The position numbers and the translations under genes were made by a program. Positions 1 to 5,757 of a stretch of 5,757 bases of DNA are shown one piece after another. This DNA comes from Planctomycetaceae bacterium. Its GTDB lineage: Bacteria > Planctomycetota > Planctomycetia > Planctomycetales > Planctomycetaceae. The notes below the pieces were generated by a model. The model saw only the letters and a program-made list of their open reading frames with translations. It did no database searches and had not been told where the DNA came from. Numbering within the stretch: position 1 is the first letter of the stretch; every line of letters begins with the position of its first letter. The stretch is from contig WFOZ01000381.1 in the NCBI GenBank assembly GCA_015487825.1, forward strand, positions 1 to 5,757, in the 5' to 3' direction.

Positions 1-300
1 AGGCCCCAGGTCATCTGGAATTCCCGCAACATCTTTCATTCGCTGCATGGCAAACGCTTCACGATTGGCAAGCAGGCGCCCCAGCCAGCCCACCGGCACG
101 CCAAAAATCGATTGTGTCCGGTTAAACTTGCAGACAACATCCTGCATTTTCCCTTGGTACAACGCCGTTGCAGCCCAGGAATCATGTTTGAAAACTTCCT
201 GGAGTTCGTATTTCGTTCCCTCAATTTCAATTTGTTCGGGAGGAGATTGTTTCCCCAAAGCTCGAAACAGAGGTGGTCTTTCACGAGTTGAACGTTCCAT
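1..300 (-). CDS. Partial kinase-fold protein (WaaP/Ser-Thr kinase-like N-lobe), 3' end outside window
   Basis: The frame opens with ATG at 300-298 and stays open to the window edge, giving the first 100 residues. An AGGA Shine-Dalgarno core (313-310) lies 9 nt upstream of the ATG, which supports this start. The segment KYELQEVFKHDSWAATALY followed by DVVCKFNR fits a protein-kinase-like N-lobe. K58 in VVCKF would be the ATP-contacting lysine, and E81 in LLANREAF the alpha-C glutamate. The expected glycine-rich loop is replaced by KHDSWAAT, which has no glycine; glycine-poor loops are known in lipopolysaccharide kinases of the WaaP/Kdo kinase group. GIPDD near residue 93 would approach the hinge. 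The catalytic loop and DFG region are outside the window, so activity and substrate (protein, sugar or lipid) cannot be judged. It lies downstream of the orphan membrane-protein gene on the same strand. The gene is well supported; the kinase assignment is moderate. Confidence 0.72.
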   Translation of the reverse strand, partial: MERSTRERPPLFRALGKQSPPEQIEIEGTKYELQEVFKHDSWAATALYQGKMQDVVCKFNRTQSIFGVPVGWLGRLLANREAFAMQRMKDVAGIPDDLGP

Positions 301-306
301 CAATAG

Positions 307-313
307 CTTTCCT
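307..313 (-). promoter_or_regulatory. Ribosome binding site of the partial kinase gene
   Basis: Read on the minus strand this is AGGAAAG, with the AGGA core 9 nt before the ATG at 300. It is the main support for choosing this start in a gene that is cut by the window edge. Confidence 0.6.
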
Positions 314-347
314 GGCTGAAAATTGCTGATTTTTCTAACAACTCTGC

Positions 348-399
348 ATTATCCTCGAAAAGTACGTTTGCTGTAAAGATGAATAAAAAATGAATTTTT
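348..399 (-). promoter_or_regulatory. Putative sigma70-type promoter with A/T-rich upstream tract for the kinase gene
   Basis: On the minus strand a -35 box TTTACA (377-372, one mismatch to TTGACA) is followed after 18 nt by a -10 box GATAAT (353-348, one mismatch to TATAAT). The roughly 20 bases directly upstream of the -35 (399-378) are almost all A or T, as in an UP element. Transcription would start near 341, giving a leader of about 40 nt with the Shine-Dalgarno near its end. The site lies in the 118-bp gap after the orphan membrane-protein gene, so the kinase can probably be transcribed on its own. Promoter consensus in the host phylum is poorly defined, so this is a prediction from sequence only. 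Confidence 0.5.
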
Positions 400-418
400 G
401 GGTTTTCCACCGGACGCA

Positions 419-2632
419 TTACGGGCTGAAACTTGTGGAATCCAGAAAATTGATTAACTGCGCAAAGTATTTTTCGTAGCGGGCGGTCATGGGAGCCTGG
501 ATGATTATTTCTGTTATTGCGGAATCCTCTGAAGAGAGCAAATAGTTGCCGCCGGTGATTGAAGCAGAAGCTGTAAGAACACCAGAGGAATTTTTCAGCG
601 TTGTGGTTTGATCCGCTTTCCAGATAATTTTGGGATCGGTTTCGAGATCGCCGGTTTCATAAAGATACATGCCTTTATCGGTCAGCAGGATAAAATACTC
701 TCCCGGCAATTCATATGTTCCCGCTTTAACAGCAACCTGTTGAAACAGTACCTGAGGCGGTTCTTCTTTGAGATTTACTGTTGTTTGATTATACAAAATC
801 GCTCGATCTTGTGCTGCGGTTGGTTGTTCGCCCAGAGAACTGATTTCTGGGAATTGACGAGTAGTTATGGTTTGAAATGCTTTAAGAATTTGAGCGTAGG
901 TGGCGTTTCTGTCTCGACGGTAATAAAGCCCGAATTGAATGAGCATCATTTCGATATCGGGACTGTACGGTTCATGTTCTGCATAAAAATTGCACAAGGT
1001 TTCGATCAGAATATCGATACGGGAATCCGCCGGGTCGATATCGGGAGGGATGAACTCCTGTTGTGAACCGTCGGTGACAGACTGCCCGATTTCTTCCTCA
1101 GTAAAAGAAAATCCCAGACTTTCCCATGTAGATGTTCGACTTAATTGTATCAGTCGGGCAGTGATCTGTTCGTTATTGCATTGCCTGAGCTGTGATAAAA
1201 ATGTGATCAGACAGTTGAGGATCTGTTGCGGGGCGGCTTCATTTCGTTGTTGTTTTTCGGATGGCGAAGACTTGAGCGAAAGCTGCAATCCGAGGTGCTC
1301 CTGCACCCCCTGTCTCCATTTTTCCGCCTGTTTCGATGTTGTACCATGGAGTACTTCGCGGTGCGCTTTTTCGAGCAGTTCGATAATTTCCCGCCGCTGA
1401 GTTTCTTCCATCAGTTCGGGATGCGTCAGAGATCGATCAATCGTTTTCCCTGCAACGACACAGCGGTAAAGCGAAAGGCGATCGTATTCATTTCGTAATT
1501 GAATACGACCAACTTCCAGCAGCAGATACTGTAGTTTCTCGCGGGAATCGGGAAACGCGGCTGCCATTTGTGTTAATTCAACGCCGTAACACCAGTTCGG
1601 ATCGCGATACCGAAAACCGTCGCTGTAAATGGAAGCAACTTCATAGCCGATAACCCGAACAACAGATTGCATTAAACCGATGGCCTGCCTGTCGAGATAA
1701 TTGGCTGCGAATTTTTTCGCTCCCAGTTTTCCGAGCTCTGTCGCTCCCCACATCAAGCCGATTGTCAGCGGGTTGGTACTGGCAAGTACGCGACCAAAAT
1801 ATGCCCCCTTGGTGGCCCAGTTCAAATAGGGAGCCGCTTTTTGATACGCTCCGTACGCTTTAACGGCCCCGCGAACGGTATCGTATGTTTGTTGAATGTT
1901 GAACGATTTCAAATCGAGCGGAAGTTGATCCATCACGGCAAGCAGATGCAAGCCTATTCGGTTCAGTGCCCGGGCAAGTTGTTCGGGACTGGTATGCAGA
2001 AGTGGATTCTCCAACCCCGGCTGATAGACATGGGCGATCTGCTGAGCGATATCGAGTAAGTCATCGCGAAGCAAGCGGGCATCAAACGGCCCATGAGGAG
2101 CATATGTATTGTTGCGGATTTTTTCGTAGATTTTCTCCGCACTGGTATCGAGTATTTCTGCAACCTGACGATCTTTTTCTGCAATATCGTATTGTTGATT
2201 AGAAGACGGGAAACCAGAAAATGTATCTGTTGAATGACCACCGGATTGCAAATCGAGCAATTCCGGACTGTCGAGCCATTCGTGAATCGTGCAGTAGCGG
2301 TCAGTCAGCTTTCGAGACTCCTGCTCCAACCGGGCAGCTTCCGCCTGGAACTCCTGTTGTAATTCCTTTTGATATAGTTCTAATTCTTTTCGTTGTTGCT
2401 GAAGCTGAGAAGCAGGAGTAGCAGCGAGTTTTTTTTCAATCAGCAAATGATACCGAACCATGAAAACGAGGCTGCTTAATTGAATCATCAACAAAGCAAA
2501 TAAAAACGGAGACGGCCCGATCTGATTCAGCCATTGGGGGTTAATCAGCAGTACAACGGCAAGTAATGCAGTCAGTATTGAACCGACAACCAGAAACAGT
2601 ATTGATGAGCGAAATAACATGAAATAGTTCAA
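419..2632 (-). CDS. Membrane-anchored coiled-coil protein of unknown function, possible PH-like C-terminus (737 aa)
   Basis: I do not recognise this family. Two hydrophobic helices (about residues 7-30 and 42-65) form an N-terminal hairpin, followed by a glutamine/glutamate-rich coiled coil (about 66-113, with QLQQQRKELELYQKELQQEF). A low-complexity linker follows, then a mostly helical region (about 150-450). Within that region, residues 265-335 are unusually rich in glycine, alanine and aromatics (GAYFGRVLASTNPLTIGLMW) and could touch or enter the membrane. A polar linker (452-468) leads to a second helical block (470-595). The last 100 residues look beta-rich (EYFILLTDKGMYLYE, then SITGGNYLLSS) and end in a helix (ARYEKYFAQLINFLDS), a pattern like a PH or GRAM fold; this is inference. 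The start is TTG at 2632-2630, because AGGA (2641-2638) sits 5 nt upstream. The in-frame ATG at 2620 would have a 17-nt spacing. With both helices near the N-terminus, the bulk is probably cytoplasmic. The gene is divergent from the peroxiredoxin gene. Confidence 0.85.
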   Translation of the reverse strand: MNYFMLFRSSILFLVVGSILTALLAVVLLINPQWLNQIGPSPFLFALLMIQLSSLVFMVRYHLLIEKKLAATPASQLQQQRKELELYQKELQQEFQAEAARLEQESRKLTDRYCTIHEWLDSPELLDLQSGGHSTDTFSGFPSSNQQYDIAEKDRQVAEILDTSAEKIYEKIRNNTYAPHGPFDARLLRDDLLDIAQQIAHVYQPGLENPLLHTSPEQLARALNRIGLHLLAVMDQLPLDLKSFNIQQTYDTVRGAVKAYGAYQKAAPYLNWATKGAYFGRVLASTNPLTIGLMWGATELGKLGAKKFAANYLDRQAIGLMQSVVRVIGYEVASIYSDGFRYRDPNWCYGVELTQMAAAFPDSREKLQYLLLEVGRIQLRNEYDRLSLYRCVVAGKTIDRSLTHPELMEETQRREIIELLEKAHREVLHGTTSKQAEKWRQGVQEHLGLQLSLKSSPSEKQQRNEAAPQQILNCLITFLSQLRQCNNEQITARLIQLSRTSTWESLGFSFTEEEIGQSVTDGSQQEFIPPDIDPADSRIDILIETLCNFYAEHEPYSPDIEMMLIQFGLYYRRDRNATYAQILKAFQTITTRQFPEISSLGEQPTAAQDRAILYNQTTVNLKEEPPQVLFQQVAVKAGTYELPGEYFILLTDKGMYLYETGDLETDPKIIWKADQTTTLKNSSGVLTASASITGGNYLLSSEDSAITEIIIQAPMTARYEKYFAQLINFLDSTSFSP

Positions 2633-2637
2633 AAAAG

Positions 2638-2641
2638 TCCT
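2638..2641 (-). promoter_or_regulatory. Shine-Dalgarno that selects the TTG start of the orphan membrane protein
   Basis: AGGA on the minus strand is followed by 5 nt (CTTTT) and then TTG at 2632. The only nearby ATG (2620-2618, codon 5) is 17 nt away, beyond normal spacing. The site therefore favours a rare TTG start, which adds four residues (start Met, Asn, Tyr, Phe) before the first membrane helix. Confidence 0.55.
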
Positions 2642-2796
2642 GCTGAGAATCGATTGACAAAGCCATCCGAAAAAAAAGAGGCTGAAAATTGACTGGTTGA
2701 TGGAATCCTGGACGGTTCTACGTTACAAGGAACGACAGAAAATTGGTAGAGTTCATGATGAAATCTGTTTCTGTGTCGACTTCAAAAAAGAAATAT

Positions 2797-2801
2797 AAGG
2801 A
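2797..2801 (+). promoter_or_regulatory. Ribosome binding site of the peroxiredoxin gene
   Basis: AAGGA lies 8 nt before the ATG at 2810, which is good spacing. Another ATG at 2805, only 3 nt after the AAGGA, is followed at once by TAA, so the productive start is the one at 2810. Confidence 0.65.
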
Positions 2802-2809
2802 TCAATGTA

Positions 2810-3394
2810 ATGACAAAAATAAACACCCTCGCCGTGATGCTGGTTTTGGTCATCTCTTTTTCTCAATCCCGATCTACAATCGCAGCAGATGGTTTGAAAG
2901 TGGGAGCGACTGTTCCTGAATTTTCAGCATTGGATGACCGGGGGAAGAAATGGAATTCGAAAGAGCATGTCGGCAAGAAAATTCTTGTCGTTTATTTTTA
3001 CCCTGCCGATATGACAGGCGGTTGTACCAAGCAGGCTTGCGCGTTCAGAGATGATCTTCCGAAGCTGAAAGGGGCCAACGTAGAAGTGGTCGGAGTGAGT
3101 GGGGATACGGTTAAGAATCATCAGTTATTCATCAAAGCCCACAATTTGAATTTCACTCTCCTGGCTGATACAGAGGGAAACATCGCAAAAACATTCGGCG
3201 TCCCAACTCGTAAAGGAGGCAGCATTCAACGAACCATCGATAACGAAGATTTCACTTTGACTCGCAGCCTGACAACGGCACGCTGGACATTCATCATCGA
3301 CCTGAATGGAAAACTTGTGCATAAAAACACGACTGTTAACGCAGCCCAGGATAGTAAAGCAGTGATGAAAATCGTGAAGAAACTTGGCCAGTAA
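2810..3394 (+). CDS. Exported PrxQ/Bcp-type peroxiredoxin (AhpC/TSA family, thioredoxin fold)
   Basis: This thiol peroxidase reduces hydrogen peroxide and organic hydroperoxides. The universal peroxiredoxin motif PxxxTxxC is present as PADMTGGC (residues 65-72), with peroxidatic C72. C77 follows five residues later in CTKQACAFRD, exactly where E. coli Bcp (CTVQACGLRD) has its resolving cysteine, so an atypical two-Cys mechanism is expected. R158 in ARWTFIID matches the conserved active-site arginine. The usual TPGC is TGGC here. Residues 1-26 look like a signal peptide: short basic start, hydrophobic core AVMLVLVISF, likely cut after IAA. The enzyme would thus act outside the cytoplasm and need an exported thiol reductant, not encoded here. 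Compared with E. coli Bcp, the stretch before R158 is about 11 residues longer. The start is fixed by AAGGA 8 nt upstream. The next gene on the strand is a symporter 116 bp away; co-transcription is possible. Confidence 0.93.
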   Translation: MTKINTLAVMLVLVISFSQSRSTIAADGLKVGATVPEFSALDDRGKKWNSKEHVGKKILVVYFYPADMTGGCTKQACAFRDDLPKLKGANVEVVGVSGDTVKNHQLFIKAHNLNFTLLADTEGNIAKTFGVPTRKGGSIQRTIDNEDFTLTRSLTTARWTFIIDLNGKLVHKNTTVNAAQDSKAVMKIVKKLGQ

Positions 3395-3510
3395 GTAACA
3401 CTGGAGCAAAAATTGACTCACTTTCTGCTTCTGTTTTGCAGGATGGTGTCTATCTCGCGAACGGTTAACTAAAGTCGCTTATTTGAGTTGTCAATTGGGA
3501 AGTGGTTGAT
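3395..3510. other. Short spacer between peroxiredoxin and symporter genes
   Basis: These 116 bp hold no clear terminator or promoter. A weak GCAAAA (3406-3411) / TTTTGC (3434-3439) inverted repeat has a 22-nt loop and is too weak to call. TTGACT at 3413-3418 has no -10 partner. Read-through from the peroxiredoxin gene into the symporter gene therefore remains possible. Confidence 0.4.
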
Positions 3511-5445
3511 ATGCAAAATGTGATTACACTCGGTTCGTTTCTTTTTTTTACGGCGCTGGTCGGTTTAATTACCTGGTTTCTGACACGTAAGGACCGCCAC
3601 GATACAACCGCGGGATATTTTCTGGGAGGGCGTGCGTTAACCGGTGGTTATATTGCCGGCTCACTGCTTTTGACCAATCTTTCGACTGAGCAACTCGTCG
3701 GTCTTAACGGAGCCGCTTTCGAAGATGGCTTGTGCGTGATGGCGTGGGAGGTAATCGCAGCGATGTCGCTGGTAATTATGGCTCTTGTCTTTCTGCCTAA
3801 ATATCTTCGCAGCGGGATTGCAACAATTCCACAATATCTTGAACTTCGCTTTGATCACAATACCCGGGCAATTACTTCGCTTATTTTTATTATTGCGTAT
3901 GCGGGAATTCTTCTTCCGATCGTGCTTTACACCGGAGCGACCGGTTTAAATTCCATGCTTGATGTGCACCTGCTGTTAGGAGTTAACGAAACAACAGCCT
4001 TGTGGGTGACGGTTTGGCTGATCGGCATTCTCGGTTCGATTTACGCCATCTTTGGTGGATTACGAACTGTTGCAGTCTCCGACACAATTAATGGGTTTGG
4101 CTTACTTGTGGGTGGTTTACTCATTACCTGGTACGCACTTTGTGCGGTCAGTCCGGAAGCCCCGCTGAGCGCATTTGCTAAACTTCAGCAAGCTCACCCG
4201 GAAAAATTCAATTCACTCGCTTCGAAAGATCAGTCTGTTCCCTTTTCCACTCTCTTTTCTGGTGTGTTATTATTGAATCTGTTTTACTGGTGTACGAATC
4301 AGCAAATCATTCAACGAACCTTTGGTGCCTCTTCATTGAAAGAAGGGCAAAAAGGAGTTTTACTGGCTGGATTTTTCAAGATACTGGCCCCGCTGATTCT
4401 GGTTGTCCCCGGCATAGTCGCCTTCCATCTCTATGCTTTTGCGCCGATAAACGGCGAGCGTGTCTCTTTTGTTGATGTCACGACAGAACCTGTCGCCGTT
4501 ATGGGATTACTCAGTAATAGCGAAGATATGGAGATGAAAACTCTTCATGGAAAATCAATTACAGATTTAATTGGCGTAAACGCTTCCTGGGATAAAGATA
4601 AACAACTGAAGGAAACAGAGAAATGGATTGGAAAAACGATTGATTACGACTCGGGAAGACTCACCATTCACCAGGTCTTTGGCCCGGGCGTTGTCATCAC
4701 AATGAATCGCATCACCGCTGAGTATGAATTCCATACGGACTTTACTGAAGACGAGCTAAAAAGATTAGTTCCCATGCGCCGCAAAGATAAAGCCTACGGA
4801 ACGCTGGTCAGAAATGTTCTCCCTGGCTACCTGACCGGTTTTTTTGCCGCTGCAATTATCGGAGCAATCCTAAGTTCCTTCAACTCGGCTCTCAATAGTA
4901 CGGCTACACTTTTCAGCCTGGGTGTTTATCAGCACATGCTGCATCCTGCAGCTGATGAAAAAAGAGTAATCAAGGCAGGAAAAGTCTTCGGATGGGGGAT
5001 TGCAATTTTTGCGATGACGATGGCCCCACTTCTGGAAGGACAGGACAGTATTTTCGGTTATCTGCAGAAAATGAATGGGCTGTACTTCATCCCGATTTTT
5101 TCGGTCGTTGTTGTCGGGATGATCTCGAAAAAAGTACCAGCCATTGCGGCAAACATCGCGTTGATTGTCGGCTTTGCTGTGATCGCACTTGGCTATTTTG
5201 TGCCAAGCCTGGAAATATGGGTTGAAAGAATCAACGGTTTCCACTTCCTCGGTATCGTTTTCATCTCTCTCGTTTTATTGATGATGCTGATCGGAAACAT
5301 TGTGCCTAGAAAAACTCTGTGGGTACAGGAAGTAACCGACGATATCGATTTGACTCCCTGGAAACCTGCCATTCCACTAGGGATTCTGCTAATCCTGATC
5401 GTTCTGGGGATTTACTACGCCTTCGCTGATCCTTCTGTGATATAA
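3511..5445 (+). CDS. YidK-type sodium:solute symporter (SSS/SLC5 family) with an enlarged external loop
   Basis: This inner-membrane carrier would couple sodium entry to uptake of a solute, possibly a sugar or related compound; the substrate of E. coli YidK itself is unknown. The match to YidK is close along the chain: [13 protein letters not shown] (residues 56-68), [44 protein letters not shown], and a DLTPWK motif before the last helix. About 14 hydrophobic helices can be traced. AILSS (452-456) aligns with vSGLT A361, S364 and S365 of the Na2 site, so sodium coupling looks intact. Between [11 protein letters not shown] and DKAYGTL there are roughly 100 residues more than in YidK (about 312-425), hydrophilic and probably periplasmic. 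I chose the ATG at 3511, with GGGA (3497-3500) 10 nt upstream, giving 644 aa. GTG at 3502 is in frame but has no usable Shine-Dalgarno. The stop at 5443 is followed by further stops in other frames. Confidence 0.93.
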   Translation: MQNVITLGSFLFFTALVGLITWFLTRKDRHDTTAGYFLGGRALTGGYIAGSLLLTNLSTEQLVGLNGAAFEDGLCVMAWEVIAAMSLVIMALVFLPKYLRSGIATIPQYLELRFDHNTRAITSLIFIIAYAGILLPIVLYTGATGLNSMLDVHLLLGVNETTALWVTVWLIGILGSIYAIFGGLRTVAVSDTINGFGLLVGGLLITWYALCAVSPEAPLSAFAKLQQAHPEKFNSLASKDQSVPFSTLFSGVLLLNLFYWCTNQQIIQRTFGASSLKEGQKGVLLAGFFKILAPLILVVPGIVAFHLYAFAPINGERVSFVDVTTEPVAVMGLLSNSEDMEMKTLHGKSITDLIGVNASWDKDKQLKETEKWIGKTIDYDSGRLTIHQVFGPGVVITMNRITAEYEFHTDFTEDELKRLVPMRRKDKAYGTLVRNVLPGYLTGFFAAAIIGAILSSFNSALNSTATLFSLGVYQHMLHPAADEKRVIKAGKVFGWGIAIFAMTMAPLLEGQDSIFGYLQKMNGLYFIPIFSVVVVGMISKKVPAIAANIALIVGFAVIALGYFVPSLEIWVERINGFHFLGIVFISLVLLMMLIGNIVPRKTLWVQEVTDDIDLTPWKPAIPLGILLILIVLGIYYAFADPSVI

Positions 5446-5456
5446 ACTGATAGTAG

Positions 5457-5474
5457 GGTCCGCTATTGCGGACC
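5457..5474. repeat. Left hairpin unit of the REP-like doublet
   Basis: GGTCCGCTATTGCGGACC forms a 7-bp, GC-rich stem with a TATT loop. It lies 11 nt after the symporter stop codon and could form in the 3' end of that transcript. No T-run follows, so it is not a standard intrinsic terminator. Confidence 0.7.
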
Positions 5475-5507
5475 ACGTATGAAAAGGAAGCGTCAAATGA
5501 CCAGCGT

Positions 5508-5525
5508 GGTCCGCAATAGCGGACC
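5508..5525. repeat. Right hairpin unit of the REP-like doublet
   Basis: GGTCCGCAATAGCGGACC forms a 7-bp stem with an AATA loop and is the reverse complement of the left unit. It begins directly after the stop codon of the lipid kinase gene on the minus strand, so it would form at the very start of that transcript's 3' untranslated region. Confidence 0.7.
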
Positions 5526-5757
5526 CTACGGCGGTTCTGGTACAACCAGTTCCAAAGCCTGCGGGAGAATTTTGAACTCCATCGGTGTTTCGCCAAGCGG
5601 ATCACCATCGGCTTGAATCGTAACTGGTTCATCCGATTCAATTCTTAATGAATCGGTTCGAAAGCGTTCAATCAACGGAGATTTTATTTTTGATGTCAGG
5701 ATCCCTTTTAGAAAATTCAGACTCATGTTCCAACAACTGGCTGATTTGAAAAGGCAA
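5526..5757 (-). CDS. Partial YegS/LCB5-type lipid (diacylglycerol) kinase, C-terminal 76 residues
   Basis: The minus-strand frame is open from the window edge to TAG at 5528-5526, so only the C-terminus is seen. An ATG at 5726 is internal: the frame continues upstream of it with CLFKSASCWN and no stop. The residues FRTDSLRIESDEPVTIQADG, then DPLGETP and ILPQALELVVP, match the last beta-sandwich part of the diacylglycerol/sphingosine kinase superfamily (YegS, DgkB, LCB5). There a DGD/DGE turn, a TP-like step and a closing LxxxVP strand are typical. Such enzymes phosphorylate lipids at the inner membrane face using ATP; the nucleotide-binding GGDGT domain would lie outside the window. The gene converges on the symporter gene, and its stop codon lies inside the REP-like repeat. 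The C-terminus is otherwise of normal form. Assignment rests on a short segment, so it is good but not certain. Confidence 0.75.
   Translation of the reverse strand, partial: CLFKSASCWNMSLNFLKGILTSKIKSPLIERFRTDSLRIESDEPVTIQADGDPLGETPMEFKILPQALELVVPEPP

Larger units (their letters stand above)
2633..2809. other. Divergent intergenic region, no confident promoter
   Basis: These 177 bp separate two divergent genes and must hold the start signals for both. I scanned both strands for a -35/-10 pair with 16-18 nt spacing and found none that is convincing. TTGACA at 2654-2659 and TTGACT at 2689-2694 on the plus strand lack a matching -10. A short perfect palindrome, TTCAT-G-ATGAA (2752-2762), lies about 50 bp before the peroxiredoxin gene and could be an operator, but it is short enough to be chance. 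Confidence 0.45.
5453..5529. repeat. REP-like inverted doublet (REPIN-like), perfect 25-bp arms
   Basis: The left arm (5453-5477) and right arm (5505-5529) are exact reverse complements over 25 bp, separated by 27 nt (5478-5504). Each arm contains its own hairpin, GGTCCGC-N4-GCGGACC, so the element can fold either as one long stem or as two small hairpins. This matches the layout of paired REP sequences that RAYT-type transposases are thought to spread. It fills nearly all of the 80-bp gap between two convergent genes and overlaps the last codon of the lipid kinase gene. It may also protect or end transcripts from both sides. The repeat structure is certain; the REP identity is inferred, because other genomic copies cannot be seen here. 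Confidence 0.8.

Noticed and set aside
36..284. Minus-strand open frame 36-284
   Set aside because: It is out of frame with the 1-300 frame, which has a good Shine-Dalgarno and a kinase-like N-lobe. The 36-284 translation shows no recognisable domain.
386..399. AAAAAT-GA-ATTTTT inverted repeat as terminator of the orphan membrane-protein gene
   Set aside because: The stem is only A/T with a 2-nt loop, too weak for termination. It is better explained as the A/T-rich tract upstream of the kinase promoter.
608..1498. Open plus-strand frames opposite the orphan membrane-protein gene (608-1066, 990-1400, 1226-1498)
   Set aside because: They lie antisense to a long, coherent coding frame with a good ribosome site. 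Their translations are rich in Cys, Arg and Ser with no domain pattern, as expected for shadow frames.
2654..2659. TTGACA as a -35 box for the peroxiredoxin gene
   Set aside because: No -10-like hexamer lies 16-18 nt downstream on the plus strand.
2752..2762. TTCAT-G-ATGAA palindrome as a regulator-binding site
   Set aside because: The arms are only 5 bp, with no second copy or known consensus, so it is not called as an operator.
3406..3439. GCAAAA/TTTTGC inverted repeat after the peroxiredoxin gene
   Set aside because: A six-base, mostly A/T stem with a 22-nt loop is likely chance.
5453..5529. CRISPR array
   Set aside because: There are only two copies, in inverted rather than direct orientation, with one 27-nt spacer.
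5453..5529. Standard intrinsic terminator
   Set aside because: The stem is strong, but no T-run follows on either strand. A role in ending or protecting transcripts remains possible but cannot be called from sequence.
5306..5641. Minus-strand open frame across the symporter end and the repeat
   Set aside because: It overlaps two better supported coding regions in other frames and reads through the repeat; its translation is Arg/Ser/Trp-rich without known features.

Overview
The window looks like chromosomal DNA of a free-living Gram-negative-type bacterium, most likely a planctomycete. This is inference from protein style: a WaaP-like kinase N-lobe, a large membrane-anchored coiled-coil orphan protein, an exported Bcp-type peroxiredoxin and a YidK-like sodium symporter, all at moderate GC. 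No rRNA or other marker gene is present to confirm it.

Layout. Positions 1-300 (minus) hold the first 100 codons of a kinase-fold protein whose 3' part lies outside the window. A 118-bp gap (301-418) carries a good sigma70-like promoter with an A/T-rich upstream tract that would drive this kinase gene. Positions 419-2632 (minus) encode a 737-residue protein of unknown function with two N-terminal membrane helices, a coiled coil, a long helical middle and a C-terminal region that looks PH-like. A 177-bp divergent intergenic region (2633-2809) separates it from two plus-strand genes: an exported PrxQ/Bcp-type peroxiredoxin (2810-3394) and, 116 bp further on, a YidK-type sodium:solute symporter (3511-5445) with about 100 extra hydrophilic residues in one external loop. 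Beyond it, and converging on it, is the 3' end of a YegS/LCB5-type lipid (diacylglycerol) kinase gene (5526-5757, minus), whose 5' part is outside the window.

The most striking non-coding structure is at 5453-5529: a perfect 25-bp inverted repeat in which each arm is itself a small hairpin. It resembles an inverted REP doublet (REPIN) between the convergent genes, and it contains the stop codon of the lipid kinase gene.

Working together. The kinase and the orphan membrane protein lie in tandem and may be functionally linked, although the kinase appears to have its own promoter. The peroxiredoxin and symporter could be co-transcribed, but nothing ties them to one pathway. No complete new defence or mobile system is visible. 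The best leads are the orphan membrane protein, the symporter insertion and the REP-like element.
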